Notes under the pieces: model-generated
Databases searched by the model: none
What the model was told of the DNA's origin: nothing
What the model saw: the letters and a program-made list of their open reading frames with translations, nothing else
Part shown: positions 18,823 through 27,412 of the stretch, in pieces
How the letters are laid out: every line of letters starts with the position of its first letter
How positions within the stretch are numbered: the stretch's first letter is position 1
Translations under genes and position numbers: made by a program
Source of the DNA: Grimontia celer
GTDB lineage: Bacteria; Pseudomonadota; Gammaproteobacteria; Enterobacterales; Vibrionaceae
Direction: 5' to 3'
DNA length: 64,000 bases
NCBI RefSeq assembly: GCF_900055185.1
Contig: NZ_FIZX01000002.1
Location: 1,368,586-1,432,585, forward strand

Positions 18823-19845
18823 TTGATTACCATAAAAGAAGTGGCGGAGCTGGCGAACGTTTCCCAGTCGACCGTGTCACGGGCGTTGAATGGTCACAAG
18901 TCGGTTAAGGAAAAAAACCGCGTGAAGGTGTTCGATGCCATCGAAAAACTCGGCTACCAACCCAACGCTTTTGCTCAAGCACTGGCGTCGAATAAATCTC
19001 ACAGCATTGGCATGTTGGTGGGTACCTTTGATGGCCCTTACTTCGGGCCGTTAATGCACCATGTTGAGAAAGTGGTTCGCCAGAAAAACTACCACCTCAT
19101 TATCACCAGCGGTCACGAAAACTATGATGAAGAGCAGGAATCCATTCATTTCCTCAACGCGAAGAAGATTGATGGATTGGTGCTGACATCAGACATGATG
19201 AGTGACGCTGACATTCTGCAGATCGTTGAAAAAACGCCGGCAACCATGCTGATGAACCGATACATTCCGGAAATCTCCGACCAATGTATTTGCATGGACA
19301 ACGAATGGGGCGGCTACATTGCGACAGAGTACTTGATCAAAAACGGGCATACACGCATTGGCTGTGTTACTGGTCAGCTAAGCAAAATTGATAGCCGAGA
19401 GCGTCTTCAAGGGTATCGGAATGCGCTCGAAAAGTACGGCATCGAGTACGATCAGAATCTGGTTGTTGAAGGCCGTTTCGATCACGATGGCAACGATAAA
19501 GCCGTGCGCCGGTTGATGGATCGCGACAGCGGCATCACAGGGATTTTCTGTCTCAATGACAGCATCGCCCTGGCCGCCTATGGTGTTTGCCATGATCGCG
19601 GCATGACAGTCGGCGAAGACATTTCAATTGTCGGGTTCGATAACCACACCTACAGCCAATACATGACGCCAAGCCTCACAACCATTCACTTCCCCCTAGA
19701 AGACATGGCTTGCGAAGCGGCGCGCGGGGTACTCAATATGTTGGAAGGCAAACCGTTAGCCAACATTAACACCCGCTTATTCCCAACCCTCATGGAACGC
19801 GGTTCGGTGAAAACGTTAGAGACTGCACCTGTCACTCCAGCTTAA
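18823..19845 (+). CDS. LacI-family transcriptional regulator of the GH94/ABC locus
   Basis: 340 residues from a TTG start; AAGGAAG lies 8 bases upstream and no better start exists. The N-terminal LacI helix-turn-helix is clear (TIKEVAELANVSQSTVSRAL) with hinge helix AQALASNKS. The rest is a periplasmic-binding-protein-like sensor (about residues 60-330) with DGPYFGP, GFDNHTYSQYMTPSLTTI and a dimer interface typical of GalR/LacI proteins. It converges with the GH94 gene. Palindromes with GAAAGCGCTTTC lie before the GH94 gene, before the ABC binding-protein gene and, in degenerate form, before lacI itself. It is thus the probable local repressor, relieved by the imported sugar. Confidence 0.92.
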   Translation: MITIKEVAELANVSQSTVSRALNGHKSVKEKNRVKVFDAIEKLGYQPNAFAQALASNKSHSIGMLVGTFDGPYFGPLMHHVEKVVRQKNYHLIITSGHENYDEEQESIHFLNAKKIDGLVLTSDMMSDADILQIVEKTPATMLMNRYIPEISDQCICMDNEWGGYIATEYLIKNGHTRIGCVTGQLSKIDSRERLQGYRNALEKYGIEYDQNLVVEGRFDHDGNDKAVRRLMDRDSGITGIFCLNDSIALAAYGVCHDRGMTVGEDISIVGFDNHTYSQYMTPSLTTIHFPLEDMACEAARGVLNMLEGKPLANINTRLFPTLMERGSVKTLETAPVTPA

Positions 19846-19864
19846 TCCCGCATCCACTCCAAAA

Positions 19865-19891
19865 AAAACAGCCGCAAATTGCGGCTGTTTT
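19865..19891. terminator. Bidirectional terminator between lacI and the GH94 gene
   Basis: AAAACAGCCGC-AAATT-GCGGCTGTTTT is an 11-bp perfect stem with A and T runs on both sides, placed between convergent genes, so it can serve both strands. Confidence 0.9.
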
Positions 19892-19908
19892 CGTTTTGGT
19901 GCTTACTG

Positions 19909-22900
19909 TTATCCAGCTTGATTCAGAACACTACGCGGAACATCTACCGCGATTTGCGCAATCTCACCAGTACGGCTGAATAGCTTCTTACACACCGACT
20001 CTGGCAGTTGATTACCTTCGATAGAAAGTACATCACCAGAACTCAGAGAGACAACAATCGTGGTTGATCCACTTTCCGCCAAGCGGTAAACAAACGGCAC
20101 CTGACAGTAAGTAAAGGCCAGTTCACCTGCTTTTAGCGCAATGCTTGTTTCTTCGCCTTGTAAGTCGACATATGGGAATTCAGCTTCTTTTGAAGAGAAC
20201 TCACGCTCGAACAGTAATGATGGTGAAATCGTCATTGCGCCGCCTTCGACCAGAATCCCAAGCTCACCAAAGCGTGTGATGATTTCTTCTTTCACCTGCC
20301 CCGTCATACCTGGCTGCTGGGCACCGGCATGTTTTGGCGTATGCGAGTATGGGTCAACCGGGAAAGCACCATATTCCGTTGGCGTTTTGTTGAAGCCAAT
20401 GCCTTCACGCACTCGGTAGTAGTAGTCTGCCAGTTTACGGGTGTCCGCGCTGTGTGGATTTTCCTTCCAGCTCGCGAAGTAAACTTCCTGAACCGCCAAC
20501 AGCAGCTTGGATACCATGTGCCAATAGATACAACCTAATCCTTCGTAACCAAACATGGTACCGGAACGACCGGTGAACTCACGGTGGTTAAACACTGACT
20601 CATAAAGCGCCAGCACGTTTTCGTATTGCTCGTCCGACATTTGCGGGTAGTCTGCACGAACTGAATCCAGTGTCGCTTTCAGTGCCCCTGCATTTTCGAA
20701 TTCAGCGTTGAAGTGGAACACACCATCAAGGTCTGCATAAACCACACGTTTGTCACCGCGCTTATTCATGTCACGCAGCAAATCGTTCTTACGCACCGCT
20801 TCCGCTTCAATGCAGTTTCGACGGCTGAATCCTGCCAGTTCGCGATCTGGATAGAGCATGAAAGACTTCTGGTCTTCACGATACATCTCGCTGTTGAACA
20901 GGTTATCCAGCAGTGACACAGCTTGAGCACTGCTCAGCGCGCCAGAGCTCAATGCCGCAACCTGACCTTCGAGCATTGGGTACAGCGGTAAGGAATCGAG
21001 AGATTCGCTGTTGTACTGAACCACGTTATAGGCATTAAACAGACCGTCTTCACGCTGGTTACGTTGCGTGCTGCTGTGCAGAAGATCGAGACTGGTACTC
21101 AGCAGAGATTCAATTTGATGCTTGTCGACCAGCGTTTTACCACTGAAACCATTCTGATGGTAAACCTGATGACGGAAGCGGCTAGCCGCATCCACCAGCT
21201 CAGTCAGCAACTTGTGCTTGGTCTGGCGGGTGATGGTTTTCTTCTTCACATCAAGCAGCGTCTTGCTCAGAATGTCGTTGGTCTCTTTCAACCAAGTCGC
21301 CACTTCATCAGAGATGCGTACCTTTTCCGGTGACTGTACAAACAGGGTTTGCATGAACTCAACATAACGGCGCATGTAGTACAGCGTCACCATTGACAGA
21401 CCGTTACCTACAATCGCGTTATTGGCGTCATTCCACTCAGGGCGCTGTGTATTGAGCCAAATACCTCCATCGACTACCCAGTTACCCAATTTCGACAATA
21501 ACGGCACCAGCAGCTTCTCAGACAGGTTTACGAGGTACACTTCTTTGTCTGAATCCAACAGCAGGCGACCATCGCTACCGATCATCTCGCTCAGCTTTTC
21601 TGTCTTCTCGTGCAACTCGGTATCAAAGGTCACTGTGTCTTTCGGGTTCGAGAACAGCGTACGCGTGTCTCCGATGCGGTATGGCACGTTGGCATAGCTG
21701 TAGATTTCACGCGACAGGTTTGCTGTCAGCTGCGCAGGTTCAAAACGTTCAGACCATTCCAGAAACTTCAGCAGGTAGATGATCTGGTGATCACCCCAGT
21801 AACCGATGTTGCTCCATGGATCTTCTGGCTCCAACACTTCCCAGTCGATACCGTCTTTGGTAATGCGGTATGGGTTGTAACCATCAATCGTTGAGGCATT
21901 CACGAACTTAGCGATGAACGAGCGCAGGTAGCCCGGATAGCTCAGCGCCAATGCTTCCCAGTTCTGGAAAATATCACGCCAGTTGCCTTGATAGGCCAGT
22001 AGCGGATTACCTTCTTTGTCTTTCACTTTGATGTCGTAGTGGTTCCAAGGACGGCTTGGGTCACCGTGACGACGACCAAACGTCAATGGCAGGTACTCAT
22101 AGCAAAGACGCAGCAACTGAATGTCGTCTGCCTGCTCAGCACGTTTCACCAGCTCTTCATGACTGAACGTTTCTGGCAGTGCGTCGTAGAACGCTTTGTT
22201 GCGCAGTACGACTTTCTTGTTGGTGTTCTCGGCAGTTTGCACCACATCATCTTTGCGAAGTGCATAGCCTTGTTCGAACACGCCGCCACGCATGCTGTTA
22301 AACAGTACGTTTGCATAGTGGTGATTACTGGTCGCCTCTTCTTCTGAAAACTGCCAACCATCTACCGCAGCGATAAGAGAAACCAGCTCTTTGTGGTTCT
22401 GTGCGCAATCCTGCTCAACTTTTTCACGCAGCGCTTTCAGGTCTTTCTGTTGTTTGCGAAGCGCTGCCACGCCGGCGTGATCTTTTTCGATGTCGATAAC
22501 AAACAACCAGTCGTTAGACTCACCAGAGCCTAACTGGATCATTTTGTGGATGAAGTAAGCACCACGAACACCGCGCGTCAGGGTTTCATTCTCGATGATG
22601 TCGCCACGACGGAAAGCTGGAACCTGTTGGCTGCTGAGCAGAATTTCTGATTCGTCATTGTCGATGCAGAATACCGTGTTTGCAGTCAGCGCTTCTGCTG
22701 GGTCTGCACGGTCACTCAGCTTGGCGTACATGGTGTAAAGCGCCAATGTCGTTCCATCAACACGCTCATTCCATTTGTACGCATCTACCAATGCACTGCT
22801 CTTTTGCAACGCCACCATAGGCGCACCATTTGGCAAGATATTCTGAACGCCATCCAGCACTTCAACTTTGCGTGAATAACCTGAGAAATCGCTCAGTTCA

Positions 22901-23367
22901 GCGCGACGCACAAAACCATAGGTATTCCCGCTCTGCCAGCTGTATTTGAACGTCAGACGCAAGGTCTGGTTAGTTTCTTCAAATACCACTTTGTCGCCCG
23001 TAAAGTTTTTATAAAGGTTACGGGTGACGTTGAATTTGCCGTCATGCTGCGGATTGAACGGTTCCCAGGTCACCACATCACCACCGTCATCTTCAAGACG
23101 GATAAAGGTTTTCGGACCTGTGTTCTCCGCGTTCTCGTGAATCATATCCACAGAGCGGTATGGGAACAGAGCATTCTCTGGATTACCCCGACCAGCCGAC
23201 AAGCTGCCTGTTGACGATGCAAACAACCAGTGATCATTGGCAGACACCACACTCATAAAGAACGGTGGCATTTGATCAACATTTTCAATGCGATAAAAGC
23301 GTTCGCCATTTTCGTCTACGAATTGCCCCTTTACAGGAGCGCTTGCCAGTTTAAAACAATGTTCCAT
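19909..23367 (-). CDS. Large GH94-type glycoside phosphorylase
   Basis: 1152 residues, much longer than cellobiose or chitobiose phosphorylases (about 800). The N-terminal half is beta-rich. The helical (alpha/alpha)6-type half contains RPEWNDANNAIVGNG, whose EWND (about 644-647) matches the DWND catalytic-acid motif of GH94. Further downstream are SGTMFGYEGLGCIYWHMVSK and HAGAQQPGMTGQVKEE (about 1015-1028), the latter probably at the phosphate site. There is no signal peptide, so it acts in the cytosol on imported oligosaccharide, releasing sugar 1-phosphate. Long GH94 members of this size include 1,2-beta-oligoglucan phosphorylase, one candidate activity. Specificity cannot be read here. 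The gene is preceded by a perfect 22-bp LacI-type operator and ends at a shared terminator. Confidence 0.8.
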   Translation of the reverse strand: MEHCFKLASAPVKGQFVDENGERFYRIENVDQMPPFFMSVVSANDHWLFASSTGSLSAGRGNPENALFPYRSVDMIHENAENTGPKTFIRLEDDGGDVVTWEPFNPQHDGKFNVTRNLYKNFTGDKVVFEETNQTLRLTFKYSWQSGNTYGFVRRAELSDFSGYSRKVEVLDGVQNILPNGAPMVALQKSSALVDAYKWNERVDGTTLALYTMYAKLSDRADPAEALTANTVFCIDNDESEILLSSQQVPAFRRGDIIENETLTRGVRGAYFIHKMIQLGSGESNDWLFVIDIEKDHAGVAALRKQQKDLKALREKVEQDCAQNHKELVSLIAAVDGWQFSEEEATSNHHYANVLFNSMRGGVFEQGYALRKDDVVQTAENTNKKVVLRNKAFYDALPETFSHEELVKRAEQADDIQLLRLCYEYLPLTFGRRHGDPSRPWNHYDIKVKDKEGNPLLAYQGNWRDIFQNWEALALSYPGYLRSFIAKFVNASTIDGYNPYRITKDGIDWEVLEPEDPWSNIGYWGDHQIIYLLKFLEWSERFEPAQLTANLSREIYSYANVPYRIGDTRTLFSNPKDTVTFDTELHEKTEKLSEMIGSDGRLLLDSDKEVYLVNLSEKLLVPLLSKLGNWVVDGGIWLNTQRPEWNDANNAIVGNGLSMVTLYYMRRYVEFMQTLFVQSPEKVRISDEVATWLKETNDILSKTLLDVKKKTITRQTKHKLLTELVDAASRFRHQVYHQNGFSGKTLVDKHQIESLLSTSLDLLHSSTQRNQREDGLFNAYNVVQYNSESLDSLPLYPMLEGQVAALSSGALSSAQAVSLLDNLFNSEMYREDQKSFMLYPDRELAGFSRRNCIEAEAVRKNDLLRDMNKRGDKRVVYADLDGVFHFNAEFENAGALKATLDSVRADYPQMSDEQYENVLALYESVFNHREFTGRSGTMFGYEGLGCIYWHMVSKLLLAVQEVYFASWKENPHSADTRKLADYYYRVREGIGFNKTPTEYGAFPVDPYSHTPKHAGAQQPGMTGQVKEEIITRFGELGILVEGGAMTISPSLLFEREFSSKEAEFPYVDLQGEETSIALKAGELAFTYCQVPFVYRLAESGSTTIVVSLSSGDVLSIEGNQLPESVCKKLFSRTGEIAQIAVDVPRSVLNQAG

Positions 23368-23381
23368 ATTTCTTGGTTCCT

Positions 23382-23403
23382 AAAAAGAAAGCGCTTTCTT
23401 TTT
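23382..23403. promoter_or_regulatory. Perfect LacI-type operator before the GH94 gene
   Basis: A 22-bp perfect palindrome (AAAAAGAAAGC joined to its complement) lies 15 bp upstream of the GH94 start codon and just before its AGGA ribosome site. A repressor bound here would block the promoter or early elongation. Its GAAAGCGCTTTC core resembles known LacI/GalR and cre-type sites. Confidence 0.8.
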
Positions 23404-23484
23404 GACTTCAAAATTTCCCGGTGGATTTTTCAACCATCACCGGGAGGTCGATAAAAGGTTACGCTTTGTTAGGGCCTTATAGCC

Positions 23485-24453
23485 TTAGAGGTGGTGACAC
23501 CTCGCGTAATGTCCTGGTTTGACTTCCGTCGCCTCAGGCATGGATTGTGTGCACGCTTCCGTCGCAATTGGGCAACGCGAAGCGAACGGACATCCGACAC
23601 TACTGGGTTTCCACAGCGGTATCTCGCCCTTTTTAACCGATAGATCGCGGCGTCCTGCTCGTCCCACTTCCGGCACGGCTGACAGCAGCAATTTCGAGTA
23701 AGGGTGCTGGGGTGTCTGCGTCACGCTGTCGCTATCGCCCCACTCCACCATATGACCGACATACATGACGGCCGTTTTTTCTGCAAAATACCGCGCGGTG
23801 GCGATATCATGCGTTATATACATAAAGGCGATCCCGTGTTGCTCTTTGAGATCGGCCATTAAGTTTAGAATGCCCAGACGTACTGAAACGTCCAGCATAG
23901 AAATCGGTTCATCTGCCAGAATCACTTCTGGGTCGACAGCAATGGCTCTCGCAATGGCCACGCGCTGTCGCTGGCCGCCGCTCAATTCATGAGGGAATTT
24001 CTCTGCGGTTTCAACCACAGGCGACAACCCTACCAACTCAAGCAGTTCGTACACCTTATCTGCCACATTTTGCTTGTTAGCCCGCTTGTGAATCAAGAGC
24101 GGGCGAGCAATGTGGTGATAAATATTATGCACCGGATTCAAAGAGCCAAATGGGTCCTGGAAAATCATCTGCACTTGTCGCGCATATTCCAGTTCACCGT
24201 TTTCCCTGATGTATTCCGCCAGCGGCTTGCCTTTAAAGGTGACCGAGCCGCCGGTGTTTTCATAAATACGGGTGAGTATCCTTGCACCAGTACTTTTCCC
24301 AGAGCCAGACTCTCCCACAATCGCTAACGCTTCCCCTTTTTTCAGTTCAAAGGAAACGTCGTTTACCGCACGCATCAAATTGGACTTGGAATGCCCGATG
24401 CGAAAATCCATCACCAAGTTTTTAATTTCAAGAAGGGTCTCTTTGCTTTCCAT
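23485..24453 (-). CDS. Oligopeptide/oligosaccharide-type ABC transporter ATPase (OppF/DppF-like)
   Basis: 322 residues from the ATG at 24453, which has AGGAAGGAG 5 bases upstream. Walker A GESGSGKST (about residue 50), the ABC signature LSGGQRQRVAIARA and Walker B VILADEPISMLDVS are intact. The C-terminal extension with the Cys-containing segment GCPFASRCP is typical of OppD/F proteins, where a [4Fe-4S] or solute-binding motif occurs. It pairs with the ATPase encoded just upstream (13-bp gap). It is the last gene of the five-gene importer operon; the substrate is inferred to be an oligosaccharide from the GH94 neighbour. Confidence 0.93.
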   Translation of the reverse strand: MESKETLLEIKNLVMDFRIGHSKSNLMRAVNDVSFELKKGEALAIVGESGSGKSTGARILTRIYENTGGSVTFKGKPLAEYIRENGELEYARQVQMIFQDPFGSLNPVHNIYHHIARPLLIHKRANKQNVADKVYELLELVGLSPVVETAEKFPHELSGGQRQRVAIARAIAVDPEVILADEPISMLDVSVRLGILNLMADLKEQHGIAFMYITHDIATARYFAEKTAVMYVGHMVEWGDSDSVTQTPQHPYSKLLLSAVPEVGRAGRRDLSVKKGEIPLWKPSSVGCPFASRCPIATEACTQSMPEATEVKPGHYARCHHL

Positions 24454-24466
24454 TTTAAGCTCCTTC

Positions 24467-25420
24467 CTAAACCAGATGACACGCAACCTGATGCTCAGGC
24501 GCGATGAGTTTCAACTGCGGATCCTGCTCAGTGCAGGGCGCAAAACACTTACCGCAACGCTCCTGAAAATTACACCCTTGTGGTGTATTCAGCAGGTTCA
24601 CCGGATTCCCAGGAATCCCGTACAAACGCTCTTTCGGACCATGAATGGTTGGAAACGAAGACAGCAATCCTTGTGTGTAAGGATGCTGCGGCGCACCAAA
24701 AACGGTATGCGCTTCGCCCAATTCAATCATATTGCCTGCATACATCACGCCGATACGGTCAGCAATTTCGCCCATCAGACTCAAGTCATGGCTGATGAAC
24801 AGAATGGAAAAACCGAACTTTGCTTTAAGATCATAAAGCTCATTCAGAATTTCCCTTTCAACGACAACATCCAATGCCGTCGTTGGCTCATCCATGATGA
24901 TGAGCTTTGGTTCCAACGCCAGTGCCACTGCAATCACCACGCGCTGTCGCATACCGCCACTCAACTGGTGCGGAAATGCAGACAGACGATCCGGGTGAAT
25001 CCCTACAATTTGCAGCAGCTCTGCCGCTTTTTCTGTCGCCTGTTTCAACGACACTTTTTTGTGCGCCAGAATCACATCTGTCAGCTGCTCACCAATGGTG
25101 ATCACTGGGTTGAGAGAGTTCATCGCACTTTGAAAAACCACTGACACTTCATTCCAACGGAATGCGCGCAGCTGTTTATCATTCATCTTCAGCACGTCTT
25201 CGCCTTTGTAGAGGATTTCACCCTCTGAGATCAGCGCAGGCGCTTTATGAAGACGCGATATCGCAAACGCCAGTGTGCTTTTTCCGCAGCCAGACTCACC
25301 GGCAATGCCCAGTGTTTCACCTTCGGCGATGCTCACACTGACTTTGTTTACGGCTCGTGCCACGCCATTGGGCGTCACGTAGTCCACGCAGAGGTTGTTA
25401 ATTTCAAGCAAGTTTGCCAT
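24467..25420 (-). CDS. Oligopeptide/oligosaccharide-type ABC transporter ATPase (OppD/DppD-like)
   Basis: 317 residues with Walker A GESGCGKST, signature LSGGMRQRVVIAVAL and Walker B LIIMDEPTTALDV. The C-terminal oligopeptide-transporter extension is present (IPGNPVNLLNTPQGCNFQERCGKCFAPC). It overlaps the upstream permease gene by one base and lies 13 bp before the second ATPase. Together they form the heterodimeric motor of the importer on the cytoplasmic face. Confidence 0.93.
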   Translation of the reverse strand: MANLLEINNLCVDYVTPNGVARAVNKVSVSIAEGETLGIAGESGCGKSTLAFAISRLHKAPALISEGEILYKGEDVLKMNDKQLRAFRWNEVSVVFQSAMNSLNPVITIGEQLTDVILAHKKVSLKQATEKAAELLQIVGIHPDRLSAFPHQLSGGMRQRVVIAVALALEPKLIIMDEPTTALDVVVEREILNELYDLKAKFGFSILFISHDLSLMGEIADRIGVMYAGNMIELGEAHTVFGAPQHPYTQGLLSSFPTIHGPKERLYGIPGNPVNLLNTPQGCNFQERCGKCFAPCTEQDPQLKLIAPEHQVACHLV

Positions 25421-26391
25421 TACAACCCCCTTCTCTTGTCTGCTGCTTTTTTCAGTTTGCGCCAGAGCTTCATGTGTGGACCGGTTTTGAGTTTCGGGTT
25501 ACTGACCTGATCAATCGACATATTGATCAGCGCCAGTGCGCCACCGGTGATAGCCAGTGCCAAAGCTGGCACCATCATTTCCCACCAAGCGCCCGTGTAG
25601 AGTGCCGACGACGTTTGAGCCCAATAGAGCATCGAGCCCCAGCTCACTTCTGTCGCGTCACCCAGGCCTAAAAAACCCAACCCTGCTTCGGAGCCCATAG
25701 CGTAGATGACGGCACCCAAGAATCCGCCGAACACAATGGAAACAAGGTTGGGTAAAATCTCGACCAAAATAATACGCAGTTTCGATTCACCCATGACTTC
25801 TGCAGCCAGAATGAATTCTTTGTTGCGAATTGCCATGGTTTGCGCGCGAATCACGCGTGCGCCCCAAGGCCAGGAGGTCACCCCAAGTAAAATCGTTATC
25901 ACCAATGAGCCCACTTGCCCCAGAAACGCCGCCAGGACGATCAATAAGGGGAGCTGTGGAAACACCAAGAACACATTGGTTAAAAAATTCAGTCTTTCAT
26001 CAATCTTGCCGCCGAAGTAGCCAGCGGACACACCCACTGCCACTGCGATACCCATCGCAATGAGACCCGCAAACAGCGAAACGGTCAGCGTTTTACGTGC
26101 GCCATAAAGTACTTGGCTGTAAACATCACGCCCGCTTCGTGTGGTGCCCATCAAGTGTTTCTCACTCGGCGGCTGATGCGGACGCGCAACACGTTTTTCT
26201 GCTGAATATGGCGCCAACACGTTGGCAAATATCGCTCCGACCAGCACCATGGTCAGCAGCAAGGTGCCAAGAATCGCTGGCGGATTGCCATAGAAAAAGG
26301 CATAAATACTTTTGCCAGCGCGCTTTATCGCCCCGCCTTTTTTTGGCAGTTTCACTGGCTTGTTCTGGCTCGATTCCATCGTCTTATCCAT
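25420..26391 (-). CDS. ABC transporter permease (OppC/DppC-like)
   Basis: 323 residues with an N-terminal helix (about 32-55), the OppC N-terminal domain, and the BPD_transp_1 region with about five further helices. The EAA loop is visible as AAEVMGESKLRIILVEILPN. A long, polar N-terminus (MDKTMESSQNKPVKL) precedes TM1. It forms the channel with the DppB-like permease encoded 11 bp upstream. Confidence 0.92.
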   Translation of the reverse strand: MDKTMESSQNKPVKLPKKGGAIKRAGKSIYAFFYGNPPAILGTLLLTMVLVGAIFANVLAPYSAEKRVARPHQPPSEKHLMGTTRSGRDVYSQVLYGARKTLTVSLFAGLIAMGIAVAVGVSAGYFGGKIDERLNFLTNVFLVFPQLPLLIVLAAFLGQVGSLVITILLGVTSWPWGARVIRAQTMAIRNKEFILAAEVMGESKLRIILVEILPNLVSIVFGGFLGAVIYAMGSEAGLGFLGLGDATEVSWGSMLYWAQTSSALYTGAWWEMMVPALALAITGGALALINMSIDQVSNPKLKTGPHMKLWRKLKKAADKRRGL

Positions 26392-26402
26392 ATGCCCGCT
26401 CC

Positions 26403-27377
26403 TTAATTCGCAATGCGCGGGTCAAGCCAGACATATAACAAGTCGGCGATGAAATTTGCGGTGAGCACAGCCGTCACCAGTATCAGCAAGATGGCCTGAA
26501 TGAGCGGATAATCCCGCGCCACAATGCCTTTCAATAAAATGTTGCCCAACCCCTGATAGTTGAACACCACTTCTGTCATGATCGAACCAGCAAAGGAAAA
26601 ACCAATCGCCATCGCCACAGCAGTCGCCACTGGCAATATCGCATTGCGACCAGCGTAACGGTACATCACACGGGTACTGCTCAAGCCCTTGGCTTCCGCC
26701 ATGGTCACGTAGTCTTCACCAAGCACATTAATCATGGCGTTACGCATGTTGAATACCCATGCAGCAATACCAACAACCACCATTGAGCCGACTGGCAAGA
26801 TTGCGTGTTTCAGCACGCTGCCGATAAATTCGAGCGTGAATCCCGGATCCAGCGACGGGTCGTAGGTGTAAGCGATTGGCAACATGTCCCACTTTATTCC
26901 GAACAGATAGAACAGGAACAAAGCAGTGACCACATAAGGGAAGTTGCTGATAAACGCCAATACCGGGGGCACAACCTGCCCAACAAATCCTGTGCGGCGG
27001 TAAGAGGCATAAGTGCCAATCGACACACCAATAGTCAGCGCCACGATCAGTGAGCCAAGCGCAAGGAACAAAGTCCAAGGCAGCGCATTACCAATCACTT
27101 CCGATACGCTGATGGGGAACATCAACACTGACGGTCCCAGATCCAGCGTGAACACACTTTTTATGTACGCCAGATATTGCTCAAAGATGTTGCCATCAAG
27201 GAAGCCGTACATTTCACGCACTGCATCCATTTGAGCTGGATCCATTTTTCCTTGCGCCGCAGCAAACAAAGCTTCAACCGGGTCACCGGGCATTAAGCGA
27301 GGCAACATAAAGTTGAACGTTATCGCGATAAGAAACGCACAGAAGTAAAAAATGAACCGTCGCAGTAAAAATGACAT
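26403..27377 (-). CDS. ABC transporter permease (OppB/DppB-like)
   Basis: 324 residues. TM1 lies at the N-terminus (FIFYFCAFLIAITFNFMLPR), followed by the DppB-type motif PGDPVEAL and a typical periplasmic segment. The EAA loop TMAEAKGLSSTRVMYRYAGRNAILP is clear. It follows the binding-protein gene by 35 bp and is the first permease of the operon. Confidence 0.93.
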   Translation of the reverse strand: MSFLLRRFIFYFCAFLIAITFNFMLPRLMPGDPVEALFAAAQGKMDPAQMDAVREMYGFLDGNIFEQYLAYIKSVFTLDLGPSVLMFPISVSEVIGNALPWTLFLALGSLIVALTIGVSIGTYASYRRTGFVGQVVPPVLAFISNFPYVVTALFLFYLFGIKWDMLPIAYTYDPSLDPGFTLEFIGSVLKHAILPVGSMVVVGIAAWVFNMRNAMINVLGEDYVTMAEAKGLSSTRVMYRYAGRNAILPVATAVAMAIGFSFAGSIMTEVVFNYQGLGNILLKGIVARDYPLIQAILLILVTAVLTANFIADLLYVWLDPRIAN

Positions 27378-27412
27378 CGATCCGCCCTCACCTAATCCTT
27401 CAGTTCACACTG

